From Streptomyces sp. NBC_01255 (GTDB lineage: Bacteria; Actinomycetota; Actinomycetes; Streptomycetales; Streptomycetaceae): a DNA stretch of 64,000 nt. The notes under the pieces were generated by a model. That model did no database searches. It was not told the origin of the DNA and was given only the letters and a program-made list of their open reading frames with translations. Each line of letters opens with the position of its first letter. The first letter of the stretch is position 1. Where the stretch lies: positions 8,060,001-8,124,000 of the forward strand of contig NZ_CP108474.1 in NCBI RefSeq assembly GCF_036226445.1, written 5' to 3'. The translations under genes and the position numbers were made by a program. Positions 26,081-35,710 of the stretch are shown in pieces.

Positions 26081-27739
26081 ATGGATGCGCTCCGTGAGCT
26101 GACCGCACGGCACGGAGGGCGTCGGGGGCTGCTGCCGGCGGCGCTGGAGCGCGCCAGATCGAGTACTGCCGAAGGGCCCGGGGCATGGGCGCCCCAGGTC
26201 GCGGAGGCAGCCGGACTGCCGGCCGCCGCAGGGCTTGGCCCCGCCACCTTCTTCGCCGATCTCGCCGCCCCACGCGGTGAGCGGCACGTGCGGGTGTGCA
26301 CCGCGACGGCGTGCTTCGCCGCGCGGGGCGGGGAGCATCTGGCGGAGGTCGAGCGGGCTCTCGGTGTGGTGGCGGGCACGGCAGACGAGACGGGTTCGAC
26401 CTCGTTGCAGACCGTGCACTGCCTCGGCTACTGCTACGCGGGTCCCGCCGCCCTCGACGGCACCCTTCCCCGTACGGGCCCGGACCTGGCCGACCAACTC
26501 CGTGGGCGGGCGGAACCATGCGCACCGGACATCCCCGCGACCGACACCACCGGGGCGCCCGTCCTGCTTGCCGGGATCGTGGCAGGGCACTCCGCCTGGG
26601 ACGTGTGGCGGGAGGCCGTGGCCGGGCTGCGACCCGAGGACGTACGGGCGGAGATCGTAGTCTCAGGGCTGCGCGGGCGCGGCGGCGCCGGATTCCCGGT
26701 GGCCGACAAGTGGGCCGCGGCGGCGGGAAGACCGGACACGGTCGTCGTCGCCAACGGGGACGAGGGTGACCCGGGCTCGTACGCCGACCGGCTGCTCATG
26801 GAGGAGGATCCCGATCGCGTCCTCACCGGACTCGCCCTGGCCTGCTTTGCCTGCGGCGCCCGGCGCGGGATCGTCCTGGTGCGCTCCGAGTACCCGAAAG
26901 CCATGGTCCGGCTCAGGCAAGAGGTGGAGCGCGCGACGGAGACGGGGGACCTGGCGCCCTCGGCCGAGGAAGCCGGTTCGCTGCCGTTCGTCGAGATCGT
27001 CGAAGGAGCCGGTTCCTACGTTGCCGGCGAGGAGACCGCCCTCATCGCCCGTCTGGAAGGCGCTCGGGGTTGTGCCCGGCCGAGGCCCCCGTACCCCACG
27101 GACCACGGCCTGTGGGACTCACCGACGGTGGTCAACAACGTGGAGACGCTGGCGGCCGTGCCCTGGATCGTCGCCCACGGCGGAGCGCCGTACGCCCGGT
27201 TCGGCGTGCCGGACGAGACCGGTACCAAGCTGGTGTGCCTGTCCGAACGCTTTGTCCGGCCCGGAGCCTACGAGGTCGAACTCGGCACTCCCGTGGACGA
27301 GATCGTCACCCGGTTCGGCGGTGGTCTCAAGGGCGGGGGTGAGCTCGTCGCCCTCCAGATCGGCGGGCCCCTTGGCGGCTTCCTCGCCGGGACGGCGCTC
27401 GACGTCCCGCTCACCACCGCAGCGCTCGCCGAGCGCGGTGCCGCCCTCGGCCACGCCGGCATGGTCGCCTTCGACGCCGCCGTCGACCCTTACGAACTCC
27501 TCCGGCACATCTGGGAGTTCGCCGCCGGCGAGAGCTGCGGAGCCTGCTCCCCCTGCCGGATCGGCACCCGGCGAGGGCTCGCACTCGCGCAGCGCCAGGC
27601 CGGGCCGGGGGAGTCCTACGAGCAACTGGCACGGCTGATGGGCGAGGCGAGCCTCTGCGCCTTCGGCCGTCGCGTTCCCGCCGCCGTCCGCAGCTTGGCA
27701 CGCGCTTACGGGCCGCTCCTGGAGGGATGGGACCGATGA
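26081..27739 (+). CDS. NAD-dependent formate dehydrogenase, fused gamma+beta (NuoE-NuoF type) subunit
   Basis: 552 residues from ATG 26081 (ATG 26045 also possible). Residues 1-160 are a NuoE/FdsG thioredoxin-fold [2Fe-2S] domain (CTATACFAARGG and CLGYCYAGP carry the four Cys). The rest is a NuoF/FdsB domain with the FMN loop GLRGRGGAGFP, the NADH loop GDEGDPGSYADR, and the [4Fe-4S] set SCGACSPCRIGT plus a distal Cys in SLCAFGRR. It passes electrons between the catalytic alpha subunit and NAD+. The two domains are separate genes in many FDHs, so the fusion is noteworthy. The stop overlaps the next ATG (ATGA, 27736-27739). Confidence 0.85.
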   Translation: MDALRELTARHGGRRGLLPAALERARSSTAEGPGAWAPQVAEAAGLPAAAGLGPATFFADLAAPRGERHVRVCTATACFAARGGEHLAEVERALGVVAGTADETGSTSLQTVHCLGYCYAGPAALDGTLPRTGPDLADQLRGRAEPCAPDIPATDTTGAPVLLAGIVAGHSAWDVWREAVAGLRPEDVRAEIVVSGLRGRGGAGFPVADKWAAAAGRPDTVVVANGDEGDPGSYADRLLMEEDPDRVLTGLALACFACGARRGIVLVRSEYPKAMVRLRQEVERATETGDLAPSAEEAGSLPFVEIVEGAGSYVAGEETALIARLEGARGCARPRPPYPTDHGLWDSPTVVNNVETLAAVPWIVAHGGAPYARFGVPDETGTKLVCLSERFVRPGAYEVELGTPVDEIVTRFGGGLKGGGELVALQIGGPLGGFLAGTALDVPLTTAALAERGAALGHAGMVAFDAAVDPYELLRHIWEFAAGESCGACSPCRIGTRRGLALAQRQAGPGESYEQLARLMGEASLCAFGRRVPAAVRSLARAYGPLLEGWDR

Positions 27740-30429
27740 CCCGGCTCCAGGTCGACGGCGTACCGGTCGAACTGCCCGCCGGGGCCTCACTGCTCGATGC
27801 GGTACGTGCCGCCGGAACCGAACTGCCCACCCTCTGCCACGACGACCGACTCCGGCCGGCCGGCTCCTGCCGGACCTGCCTGGTCCGCGCCGACGGGCGA
27901 ACCGTCGCCGCCTGCGTCACGCCCGCCACGTCGGGCCTCACCGTCGACACTGCCGACGAGGGCGTGCGCAACCTGCGCCGGGACGCCGTCGCCCTCATCG
28001 CCTCGGCGCTCCCACCGCAAGCGCTCGCCGACAGCGCGCACAGTGAACTGGCCCAAGCGTGCCGGACCTTGGGGATCCCCGCGGACACGGCGGCCGGTGA
28101 CCCCGTGCGCGGCCGGGACGAGAGCCACCCGTACGTCCATCTCGACCGCGACCTGTGCATCGCGTGCGGGCGCTGCGTACGGATGTGCTCCGACGTCCAG
28201 GGCACCTTCGCGCTCACCCTCACCGGACGCGGTGCCGACACGGTCGTCGCCCCTGGAACCGGCGGCCCCTGGGCCGGCTCCGACTGTGTGTCCTGCGGCG
28301 GCTGCGTCGACACCTGTCCGACGGGGGCGATCACCCAGCCCGGACCCGGTCAGGGCCTCACCTCGCGGCAGGCCCCCACGGACCGCGTACGCACCACCTG
28401 CGGCTACTGCGGAGTCGGCTGCGCCCTCGACGTCGTCGTCCGCGAGGACCGTGTCGCCGCCGTGCTTCCCGCCCGGGACGGACCCGTCAACCGGGGCCAC
28501 GCCTGCGTCAAGGGCCGCTTCGCGTATGGATACCTCGGCTCCGCCGAACGTCTCACCGAGCCCCTCGTCCGCGAGAGCGGCGAACTACGACCGGCGACCT
28601 GGGAGGAGGCGGTGACCCGGATCGCCGACGGCCTGCGCGCGGCCGTCCTCGACGGCGGACCCGACTCGGTCGCCGCGATCTCCTCCGCCCGTGCCACCAA
28701 CGAGGAGAACTACCTCGTCCAGAAGTTCCTGCGGACCGTCATCGGCACCAACAACGTCGACAACTGCTCCCGCCTCTGCCACGCGCCCTCCGCCGCCGGA
28801 CTCACCGCCTCCTTCGGACGGGCCGGTGGCACCGACCCCTTCGACGACGTCGAGACCGCCGACTGCCTCCTGGTCGTCGGTGCCAATCCCGTCGAAGCCC
28901 ACCCCGTCGTCGGCGCCCGCCTCCTCCAGCGGGCACTCGCGGGCGCCTCCCTGATCGTGGCCGACCCCCGTGCCGTGGGCCTCGCCCATCATGCCGACGT
29001 ACACCTGCGTCCTCGCCCCGGTACGAACGTCGCCCTCTTCCACGGCCTCGCCCACGTCCTCGTCGACGAAGGCATGACCGACCCGGGCTTCCTCCACGAC
29101 CGGGCCACCGGGCTGGACGAACTCGCCGACCTGCTGGCCGACTACCCGCCCGAACGGGTCGCCCGGATCACCGGAGTCCCGGCCGACGACATCAGGAGAG
29201 CCGCCCGACTCTACGGCCGTGCCGAACGTCCGGCCGTCCTGTACGGGCTCGGCGTCACCGAGCACCTGCACGGCACCGACGGTGTACGCACCCTGGCGAA
29301 CCTCCCCATCCTGCGGGGAGCCGTCGGAGGCACCGGCCGCGGGTTCGGCATCAGCCCCCTGCGCGGCCAGAACAACGTGCAAGGAGCCTCCGACATGGGC
29401 GCCCTGCCCGACCTGCTCCCCGGCTACGGCCGGGTCACCGACCCGGAGGCCCGTGCCCGCGCCGAGGCGGTGTGGGGCCGACCGGTCCCACCGGAACCAG
29501 GGCTGCGCATCCCCGAGATGTTCGCAGCGGCCCGGGAAGGCCGCCTGCGGGCGCTGTGGATCATCGGCGAGGACGTGTGCGCGACCGACCCCGACAGCCG
29601 GCGCGTCGCCGAGGCCCTCGACGCCTGCCCGCTCGTCGTCGTCAACGAGCTCTTCCTCGGCGAGACCGCCCGGCGTGCCGATGTCGTCCTGCCCGTGGCC
29701 TCCTGGCTGGAGAAGGACGGGACCTTCGTCAACTTCGACCGCCGCTTCCAGCGCGTACGGCCGGCGGTGAAACCGCCGGGTACGGCGCGCTCCGACTTCG
29801 AGGTCGTGCACGCCGTCGCCGATGCCCTCGGTGCCGACCTGGGCTGCCCCACCCCGGCAGCGGCGCTCGCCGAGTGCGGACGTGTGACACCTCTCTTCGC
29901 GGGTCTCTCGCACGAGCGGCTCGACCGGGAGGCGGCCGTGCCCTGGCCCTGCCCTGAGCCGGACCGGCCGGGCGAAAGGACTCTGTACGCCGACGAGTTC
30001 GCCACTCCTGACGGGCGCGCCCACCTGTCGGCGGCCCCCTATCTGCCACCCGGCGAAGAACCGGACCAGGACTATCCGCTGGTGCTCGTCACCGGGCGCC
30101 GATGGGCCCACTACAACTCCGGGAGCATGACCCGGCGAGGCGGCAACCTTCTTCTCGACGTGTACGACCGCCTGGACCTGCATCCGGCGGACGCCGCGCG
30201 GTTCGGTGTCCGGGACGGCACTCCGGTCACCGTCGAGAGCCGTCACGGACAGGCGCGACTCGTCGCCCGCGTAGGGATGGAGCTCGCTCCCGGGCAGGTC
30301 TTCTGCGCGTTTCACTTCCCGGCCAGCGGCGTCAACTCCCTCACCTCGGAGCACGCCGACACCGTGACCTCGTGTCCGGAGTACAAGGTCACGGCGGTAC
30401 GGCTGCGTCCGACGGCGCCCGAGAACTGA
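27736..30429 (+). CDS. fdhF: Formate dehydrogenase alpha (Mo/W-bis-MGD) subunit
   Basis: 897 residues. Order: N-terminal [2Fe-2S] plant-type ferredoxin domain (LCHDDRLRPAGSCRTCLV), paired [4Fe-4S] clusters (CIACGRCVRMCSDVQ, CVSCGGCVDTCPTGAI), then the molybdopterin oxidoreductase core starting TTCGYCGVGCALDVVV. The catalytic loop is DNCSRLCHAPSAAGL: Cys348 takes the place of selenocysteine and is followed by the conserved His. The molydopterin-binding C-terminal domain has the usual GRRWAHYNSGSMTRR and a final SCPEYKVTAV. With the preceding subunit it forms a soluble NAD-linked FDH (formate to CO2, or the reverse). No FdhD sulfurtransferase gene is in the window. Confidence 0.87.
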   Translation: MTRLQVDGVPVELPAGASLLDAVRAAGTELPTLCHDDRLRPAGSCRTCLVRADGRTVAACVTPATSGLTVDTADEGVRNLRRDAVALIASALPPQALADSAHSELAQACRTLGIPADTAAGDPVRGRDESHPYVHLDRDLCIACGRCVRMCSDVQGTFALTLTGRGADTVVAPGTGGPWAGSDCVSCGGCVDTCPTGAITQPGPGQGLTSRQAPTDRVRTTCGYCGVGCALDVVVREDRVAAVLPARDGPVNRGHACVKGRFAYGYLGSAERLTEPLVRESGELRPATWEEAVTRIADGLRAAVLDGGPDSVAAISSARATNEENYLVQKFLRTVIGTNNVDNCSRLCHAPSAAGLTASFGRAGGTDPFDDVETADCLLVVGANPVEAHPVVGARLLQRALAGASLIVADPRAVGLAHHADVHLRPRPGTNVALFHGLAHVLVDEGMTDPGFLHDRATGLDELADLLADYPPERVARITGVPADDIRRAARLYGRAERPAVLYGLGVTEHLHGTDGVRTLANLPILRGAVGGTGRGFGISPLRGQNNVQGASDMGALPDLLPGYGRVTDPEARARAEAVWGRPVPPEPGLRIPEMFAAAREGRLRALWIIGEDVCATDPDSRRVAEALDACPLVVVNELFLGETARRADVVLPVASWLEKDGTFVNFDRRFQRVRPAVKPPGTARSDFEVVHAVADALGADLGCPTPAAALAECGRVTPLFAGLSHERLDREAAVPWPCPEPDRPGERTLYADEFATPDGRAHLSAAPYLPPGEEPDQDYPLVLVTGRRWAHYNSGSMTRRGGNLLLDVYDRLDLHPADAARFGVRDGTPVTVESRHGQARLVARVGMELAPGQVFCAFHFPASGVNSLTSEHADTVTSCPEYKVTAVRLRPTAPEN

Positions 30430-30439
30430 CCGGCACCGA

Positions 30440-31297
30440 TCAGTCGTGGGGAACGAGGGCCACGGGCACCGGGCTGTGGTGCAGGACGGCGTGGGCCACA
30501 CTGCCGATGCGCGCGCCGAGCGTCGAATGGCGGGTACCCCGGCCCACCACCACGAGGGAGGCCTCCCGGGCGATCGCCACCAGTTCGAGTCCGGCCGATC
30601 CGACCGCCACGCGGGCGACCGCCTCGACGTCGGGATACTTCGCCCGCCAGGGTTCCAGCATGGCCTCCACCGAACGCCTGATCTCCGGCACCATGGAGAG
30701 CCTGAAGTCCGGGACCATCGCGGGGCCCATTCCCGCGTGCAGCGGGAGCTGCTGTACGTACACGACGAGGACCTGGATGTGCCGTCGCGCGGCTTCCTCG
30801 AAGGCGAAGCCCAGCACGGAGTCCACCGGCTGTCGCACGTCGGCCCCGACCACGACAGGGCCCCGCGGAGTGCTTGCCGCGCTGACGGCCCGTACGAGCA
30901 CGACGGGACGCTCGACGACACCGGCGACCGTCAGGCCGACCGAGCCGAGCAGGTATCCGGCCACGCTGCCCAGCGCCCGCGAGCCGAGGACCAGCAGATC
31001 GCCCTCCTCGGCCGCGGCGACGAGACCCGGCACGGGCCCCGAGGGCAGCAGCTGTGACGTCACCGTCAGGCCGGGATGGCGCTCACGCAGTTCACCGGCG
31101 GTGCGCGCCATCATCTCTCTGGCCCACGGCTCCTCGGACTCCCACTCCACGAGCGACAGAGCGGCCTCCGGTACCGGTTCCGTCGCGTACACCAGATGCA
31201 CGTCTGTGCCGCGCAGCAGCGCCTCTTCGGCCGCCCACTCCGCGGCTGCCGTCGCTTGTTCCGTGCCGTCCAGGCCGACCACGATGCTCCGCGTCAT
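30440..31297 (-). CDS. Universal stress protein, two UspA domains (last gene of the acs/PDH operon)
   Basis: 285 residues from ATG 31297. Domain 1 begins SIVVGLDGTEQATAAAEWAA and has the ATP loop LVLGSRALGSVAGYLLGSVG. Domain 2 begins VVVGADVRQPVDSVL and ends VVVGRGTRHSTLGARIGSVA, with VAHAVLHHSPVPVALVP as the classical C-terminal strand. Both G-2x-G-9x-G(S/T) loops are present, which points to the ATP-binding type (like mycobacterial Rv2623, which restrains growth). The ATG overlaps the stop of the upstream CBS-BON gene by four bases. Confidence 0.88.
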   Translation of the reverse strand: MTRSIVVGLDGTEQATAAAEWAAEEALLRGTDVHLVYATEPVPEAALSLVEWESEEPWAREMMARTAGELRERHPGLTVTSQLLPSGPVPGLVAAAEEGDLLVLGSRALGSVAGYLLGSVGLTVAGVVERPVVLVRAVSAASTPRGPVVVGADVRQPVDSVLGFAFEEAARRHIQVLVVYVQQLPLHAGMGPAMVPDFRLSMVPEIRRSVEAMLEPWRAKYPDVEAVARVAVGSAGLELVAIAREASLVVVGRGTRHSTLGARIGSVAHAVLHHSPVPVALVPHD

Positions 31298-31977
31298 GAT
31301 CGTCCACCTCCTCGTTCGGTGTCGTCGACGTCGTACGTGAGACGGGTGCAGGAGACCGAGACCACGCCGTCCACCGTGGCGCACATGCGCTCGATCGCCG
31401 GGATCATGCCCCTGAAGGGCAGCCGCCCGCCGAGCTCCACCCGCCCGTCGTGCACGTTGACGGCGAGGGCGGTCGATTCGAGGCGCAGTGTGTCGCCGAG
31501 CACGTCCTCGACGATCTCCCGGCGGATGTCGTCGTCCTTGCGGAGGAAGACGGCCAACAGGTCGCGGCGGCTCACGATGCCCACCAGCCGGTCGTCGCCG
31601 TCGACGACGACGAGCCGTTTGACCCCCTGGACCTCCATCAGTCGCGCCGTCTCCGCCACGGTCCACTCGGTGCGGGCGCACACGGCGGGTGCGGACATCA
31701 GCTCCTCGGCCCGCGTCCCCTCGGCCTTGGCCCGCTCCCACGCCTCCAGGTCCGGAACGGCCGGAAGGCCACTCGGTGCGGCGGCCTGATCGGCGGTCTT
31801 GCGCAGGAGATCCCCCTCCGACACGACCCCGACCACCCGGCCCTCGCCGTCCACCACGGGAACAGCGGTCACTCGGTGCTGCGAGAGCGTGCGGACGATC
31901 TCCTTGAACGGGGCGTCGCCACGGACGCTCACCACCTCACGGGTCATCAGCTCGCTGATCCTGCGGTGACGCATCAT
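31294..31977 (-). CDS. CBS-CBS-BON protein
   Basis: 227 residues. Two CBS motifs (ISELMTREVVSVRGDAPFKE.. and AEELMSAPAVCARTEWTVAE..) form a Bateman module that binds adenosyl ligands. A C-terminal BON domain (about 155-220: IVEDVLGDTLRLESTALAVN..) follows, a phospholipid- or protein-binding fold as in OsmY. The pair is a candidate energy-state sensor. It overlaps the ACP gene upstream (31974-31977) and the universal stress protein downstream (31294-31297). Four paralogues are in the window (37506, 38655, 56790, 59851). Confidence 0.85.
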   Translation of the reverse strand: MMRHRRISELMTREVVSVRGDAPFKEIVRTLSQHRVTAVPVVDGEGRVVGVVSEGDLLRKTADQAAAPSGLPAVPDLEAWERAKAEGTRAEELMSAPAVCARTEWTVAETARLMEVQGVKRLVVVDGDDRLVGIVSRRDLLAVFLRKDDDIRREIVEDVLGDTLRLESTALAVNVHDGRVELGGRLPFRGMIPAIERMCATVDGVVSVSCTRLTYDVDDTERGGGRS

Positions 31978-32243
31978 CCGCTCCTTTCCTGTGCGGACGC
32001 ACTGGCCTCGGCCACCAGGCGAGCGGCGCAGCCATCCCAGGTGTCGAGGGCCGGATAGTCGTCCTCGGTGAGTTCCGTGCCGCCGAGCTCGGCGAGGGCT
32101 TCGACGAATTCGAGGAAGTCCAGCGAATCCAGTTCGAACGTGTCCCGCAGGGACACGCCGGGATCGAGCCCGGTGAAGTCGGCGTCGGGGACGACACGCT
32201 GCACGGCTTGCCGGACGAATGCCTTTGCCTGGTCGTGGTTCAC
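31974..32243 (-). CDS. Acyl carrier protein
   Basis: 89 residues from GTG 32243 (MNHDQAKAFVRQAVQRVVPD). The phosphopantetheine attachment motif ELDSLDFLEFVEAL has Ser40 in D-S-L, and the four-helix length is right. It sits between the E2 acyltransferase and a CBS-BON protein, overlapping both by four bases. No ketosynthase or other fatty acid or polyketide genes are near. It may accept acyl groups from the acyl-CoA synthetase or E2, or hold a bound acyl group as a signal. A stand-alone ACP inside a 2-oxoacid dehydrogenase operon is unusual. Confidence 0.85.
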   Translation of the reverse strand: MNHDQAKAFVRQAVQRVVPDADFTGLDPGVSLRDTFELDSLDFLEFVEALAELGGTELTEDDYPALDTWDGCAARLVAEASASAQERSG

Positions 32244-33634
32244 AGTTCCTCCGGTTGTTGCAGCAGCCGGTCCATGGTGGTCAGGAGGCGCGCGCCGGTG
32301 GCGCCGTCGGCGGCTCGGTGGTCGGCGGACAGCGTCGCCGTCACCACGGGACGTACTCCCAGCAGGCCGTTCACGGCCACCGGCCGCTCGACGATCCGGC
32401 CGAGGCCGACGAGCGCGACCTGCGGCGGGTAGACGACGCCGAACACGGCCTCGACGCCCTGGTCGCCGAGGTTCGTGACCGTGAGACTGGGGTCGGTGGT
32501 CTCGGACGCGCGGAGTCGGCCGCCCCGTGCCCGCGCCACCAGATCCTTGAGCGCGGCCATCACCTCGGCCACGGAGAGCGTGTCGGCGTGGGCGAGGGAC
32601 GGGGCGGCGAGGCCACCGCCCCGCAGAGAGACGGCGACGCCCAGTCGTACCTCCTTGGCCGGGACGAAGCCGTCGTCGACCCAGTGCCCGTTGAGTTCGG
32701 GCACCTTCCGCGCCGCCAGCGCGACGGCCTTGAACATGAGTGCGGCGGGCACCAGACGGGCGGACAAAGGCAGTTCGCGGTTGCGGGCGCGCATCCACGC
32801 CAGCGCCGCTGCCATATCCACGGTCGTGGAGAGGTAGAAATGCGGGATCTCCCGCTTGGATCGGCTCATGAGCCGTGCGGTCGCCGCCTGTGCCACATTC
32901 GGGACGGCCGGCTGCGCTGTACCCTCGGCTGCTGCGGCGGAACGGACGTCCTCCGCGCGGACGGTGCCGCCCTGGCCCGTGCCGGTCACCTCGGCGAGGT
33001 CGATGCCGAGTTCCGTGGCCAGCCGCCGCGCGAGGGGTGAGGACCTCACGCGCTGCGGAGCCTGACGCTCCCCGGTCGAGTCGTCGCTGCGCACCGGCTT
33101 CGGCGGCCGTGTCGTCGGCGCGGTCTTTGCCTCGGCCCCGCTTCGGCTCCGCTTTCGTCGCGCCGGCTTCGTGACCGGCTGCCGCCTGATCCCGGTGTGA
33201 GTGGGCTCTGAGGGGCCGGCGGTCTTGTCGTGCTCCGGTGCTCGTGCAGGTTCCGGTTCCGCATGCTCCACGTCCGCGCGTGTGATCCTGCCTCCCGGGC
33301 CCGAACCATGGACGGCGGCGAGGTCGACGTGCCGGTCCTGGGCGAGTCGGCGGACCAGGGGCGTCGACGGGGGCCGGTCCGCGGTGGGCCTGCTTTCGGC
33401 GGACGTGCCGATACGAGCCAGCGGAGTGCCCACCGGGACGGTGGTGCCCTCGTCGACGAGGAGGGTGTCGACCGTACCGCTCTCGAAGCACTCCACCTCG
33501 ATCGCGGCCTTGTCGGTCTCGACCACCGCGACGACGTCGCCCCGTGCCACCTGGTCGCCGGGGTGCACCAGCCACTGGGAGAGCGTGCCTTCGTCCATGT
33601 CGGCGCCGAGCGAGGGCATCGTGAACTCGGCCAT
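32240..33634 (-). CDS. 2-oxoacid dehydrogenase E2 (dihydrolipoyl acyltransferase)
   Basis: 464 residues. An N-terminal lipoyl domain (VVETDKAAIEVE, Lys42 lipoylated) is followed by two peripheral subunit-binding domains: STPLVRRLAQDRHVDLAAVH (about 89-122) and SSPLARRLATELGIDLAEVT (about 195-230). A basic Pro-rich linker lies between them. The catalytic CAT-type domain (about 245-464) ends with LSADHRAADGATGARLL, carrying the active-site His of DHR..DG. Two subunit-binding domains with one lipoyl domain is not the usual layout. It follows E1 beta by one base and overlaps the ACP gene. It should transfer acetyl (or another acyl) to CoA; no E3 gene is nearby. Confidence 0.88.
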   Translation of the reverse strand: MAEFTMPSLGADMDEGTLSQWLVHPGDQVARGDVVAVVETDKAAIEVECFESGTVDTLLVDEGTTVPVGTPLARIGTSAESRPTADRPPSTPLVRRLAQDRHVDLAAVHGSGPGGRITRADVEHAEPEPARAPEHDKTAGPSEPTHTGIRRQPVTKPARRKRSRSGAEAKTAPTTRPPKPVRSDDSTGERQAPQRVRSSPLARRLATELGIDLAEVTGTGQGGTVRAEDVRSAAAAEGTAQPAVPNVAQAATARLMSRSKREIPHFYLSTTVDMAAALAWMRARNRELPLSARLVPAALMFKAVALAARKVPELNGHWVDDGFVPAKEVRLGVAVSLRGGGLAAPSLAHADTLSVAEVMAALKDLVARARGGRLRASETTDPSLTVTNLGDQGVEAVFGVVYPPQVALVGLGRIVERPVAVNGLLGVRPVVTATLSADHRAADGATGARLLTTMDRLLQQPEEL

Positions 33635-33635
33635 G

Positions 33636-34646
33636 TCAGCTCACCACCCGGCGCGCCGCCGCCACGATTCCGGCCGGCTGGGGGAGTGCCGCCTCTTCCA
33701 GACGGCGGGCGTAGGGGATGGGGACCTCCGCGCTGCACACCCGCTCGACGGGCGCGTCGAGTTCGAAGAACGCCTGCTCGCAGATGCGCGACTCGATCTC
33801 GGCGGACAGACTGCCACTGCGCCAGCCCTCGTCGACCACGACGGCCCGGTGGGTCCGCCGGACCGAACCCACGAACGTGGCGTCGTCCAGGGGCCGTAGC
33901 GTGCGCAGGTCGACGACCTCCGCGCTGATCCCCTCGCCCGCCAGTTCCTCCGCGGCTTCGAGGGCCTTGGACACGCAACCGCCGTACGCGACGACCGTGA
34001 CGTCGGTGCCCTCGCGGCGGACTGCCGCGCGGTCCAGGTCGACCTGCTGGACCGCCGGGTCAAGCGTTCCGGCCGCGCTGTACAAGCTGCCGTGCTCGAA
34101 GAGCAGCACCGGGTCGGGGTCCGCCAGCGCGGCGGACAGCACGTGGCGGGCGTCGTCGACCGTGGCCGGCGCCAGGACACGGAGGCCCGGGATGTGCGCG
34201 TACCAGCCTTCGAGACTGTGGGAGTGCTGGGCGGCCAGCTGCCGTCCCGCACCCGTCGTCATGCGGATCACCAGTGGCACACCGAGCTGTCCGCCGGACA
34301 TGTGCCGCAGAGTGGCGGCGTTGTTGAGGATCTGGTCGAGGGCCAGCAGGCTGAAGTTGACCGTCATGATCTCCACGATCGGCCTCATCCCTGCCAGTGA
34401 GGCGCCGATCCCGGCTCCGACGAACGCGGACTCCGACAGGGGCGTGTCCCGGACACGATCGGGGCCGAACTCCTCCAGGAGACCGAGGCTCACCCCGAAG
34501 CAGCCGCCGTAGCGGCCCACGTCCTCACCCATCAGGAACACTCGGTCGTCCGAGGCCAGGGCGTCGCGCAGTCCCTCGCGCAGGGCTTCCCTGTAGGTGA
34601 CGGTGTCGTCGTCGGGATGCGCCCGCGGTCGTGTACGCGTGCTCAT
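33636..34646 (-). CDS. 2-oxoacid dehydrogenase E1 beta subunit (pyruvate/acetoin type)
   Basis: 336 residues from ATG 34646. The thiamin-diphosphate transketolase-like pyrimidine domain begins [20 protein letters not shown] with the typical [11 protein letters not shown]. Later blocks [32 protein letters not shown] and the C-terminal [20 protein letters not shown] and [11 protein letters not shown] are family hallmarks. It pairs with the alpha subunit encoded upstream, whose stop overlaps this ATG by four bases. The pyruvate or acetoin dehydrogenase group is more likely than the branched-chain group, but substrate is not certain. Confidence 0.88.
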   Translation of the reverse strand: MSTRTRPRAHPDDDTVTYREALREGLRDALASDDRVFLMGEDVGRYGGCFGVSLGLLEEFGPDRVRDTPLSESAFVGAGIGASLAGMRPIVEIMTVNFSLLALDQILNNAATLRHMSGGQLGVPLVIRMTTGAGRQLAAQHSHSLEGWYAHIPGLRVLAPATVDDARHVLSAALADPDPVLLFEHGSLYSAAGTLDPAVQQVDLDRAAVRREGTDVTVVAYGGCVSKALEAAEELAGEGISAEVVDLRTLRPLDDATFVGSVRRTHRAVVVDEGWRSGSLSAEIESRICEQAFFELDAPVERVCSAEVPIPYARRLEEAALPQPAGIVAAARRVVS

Positions 34647-35710
34647 GCCTGAGCCTCCTCGTGTCGGCCTGTGACATGCAGCAGCAGATCCTCGGCCGGC
34701 TCCTCGGGGGCCTGTTCGGCCGCCCGGACGGCGTCGTCGATCTCCTCGGCGACCTGGTGCTCCAAGTCCTCCAGCGCGGCGGTGTCGAGGAGGCCGGCCG
34801 TACGCATCCCGTCGGCGAGGCCGGTGACGGGGTCGTGCCGCTTCCACTCCTCGACCTCGTCCTTCGGCCGGTACCGGTCCGGGTCGTACATCGAGTGCGC
34901 GCGGAACCGGTACGTCCGCATCTCCAGGAAGTGCGGTCCGCTGCCGGCGCGAATGGACTCGACCGCCCCGCGCGCGGCCTTCTCCACGGCGTGCACGTCC
35001 ATGCCGTCGACGGCCCAGGCCGCCATGCCGTACGACGCCGCCCGCATCGCCAGGTCCGTCTGGGCGTGTTCGCGGGCGAGGGCCGTTCCCATCGCGTACA
35101 GGTTGTTCTCGCAGACGAAGAGCACGGGCAGTCCCCAGAGCGCCGCCAGATTGGCGGTCTCGTGGAACTCGCCCTCGGCGAAGGCCCCGTCACCGAAGAA
35201 GCAGCAGGTGACCCGGGGCTCGCCGCGCAACCGGTCGGCGAGCGCCAGGCCCGCCGCGAGCGGCAGTCCGCCGCCGACGATCGCGTTGCCGCCGTAGAAG
35301 CGGCGTTCGGCGTCGAAGAGGTGCATGGACCCGCCGCGGCCGTGGCTGCACCCGGTGGTCTTCCCGTACATCTCCGCCATCACGGCCTCGGGCGGTATCC
35401 CACGGGCCAGGGCGTGGCCGTGTTCGCGGTACGTGGAGACGACCGCGTCCCGCTCGTCGAGAGCCTGGTGGACGCCGACCGCCACCGCCTCCTCGCCGAT
35501 GTAGAGGTGGACGAAGCCCCGGATCGCCGCGGCGCTGTACAGCTCGACGCACCGTTCCTCGAACCGCCGGATGAGCAGCATCCGCCGCAGCAGGTCCAGG
35601 TCGTGGGCCGCCGCAGGTGTGCGGGAGGGCGTCACGGGCGCATGTGCGCGACGGGGGCGCTTCGTCTTCGGTGTTCCGGCGGACGTGCCGCCGTGTGCGG
35701 TGGCCATCAC
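34643..35710 (-). CDS. 2-oxoacid dehydrogenase E1 alpha subunit (pyruvate/acetoin type)
   Basis: 355 residues. After a basic 35-residue tail, the thiamin-diphosphate domain starts [20 protein letters not shown]. The segments [21 protein letters not shown], and the ThDP/Mg motif [17 protein letters not shown] with VCENN are all intact. GRGGSMH is typical of PDH and acetoin dehydrogenase alpha chains. Together with E1 beta, E2, an acyl-CoA synthetase and an ACP it forms a co-translated unit for acetyl-CoA or acyl supply. It overlaps the acyl-CoA synthetase stop (35707-35710) and the E1 beta start. Confidence 0.88.
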   Translation of the reverse strand: MMATAHGGTSAGTPKTKRPRRAHAPVTPSRTPAAAHDLDLLRRMLLIRRFEERCVELYSAAAIRGFVHLYIGEEAVAVGVHQALDERDAVVSTYREHGHALARGIPPEAVMAEMYGKTTGCSHGRGGSMHLFDAERRFYGGNAIVGGGLPLAAGLALADRLRGEPRVTCCFFGDGAFAEGEFHETANLAALWGLPVLFVCENNLYAMGTALAREHAQTDLAMRAASYGMAAWAVDGMDVHAVEKAARGAVESIRAGSGPHFLEMRTYRFRAHSMYDPDRYRPKDEVEEWKRHDPVTGLADGMRTAGLLDTAALEDLEHQVAEEIDDAVRAAEQAPEEPAEDLLLHVTGRHEEAQA

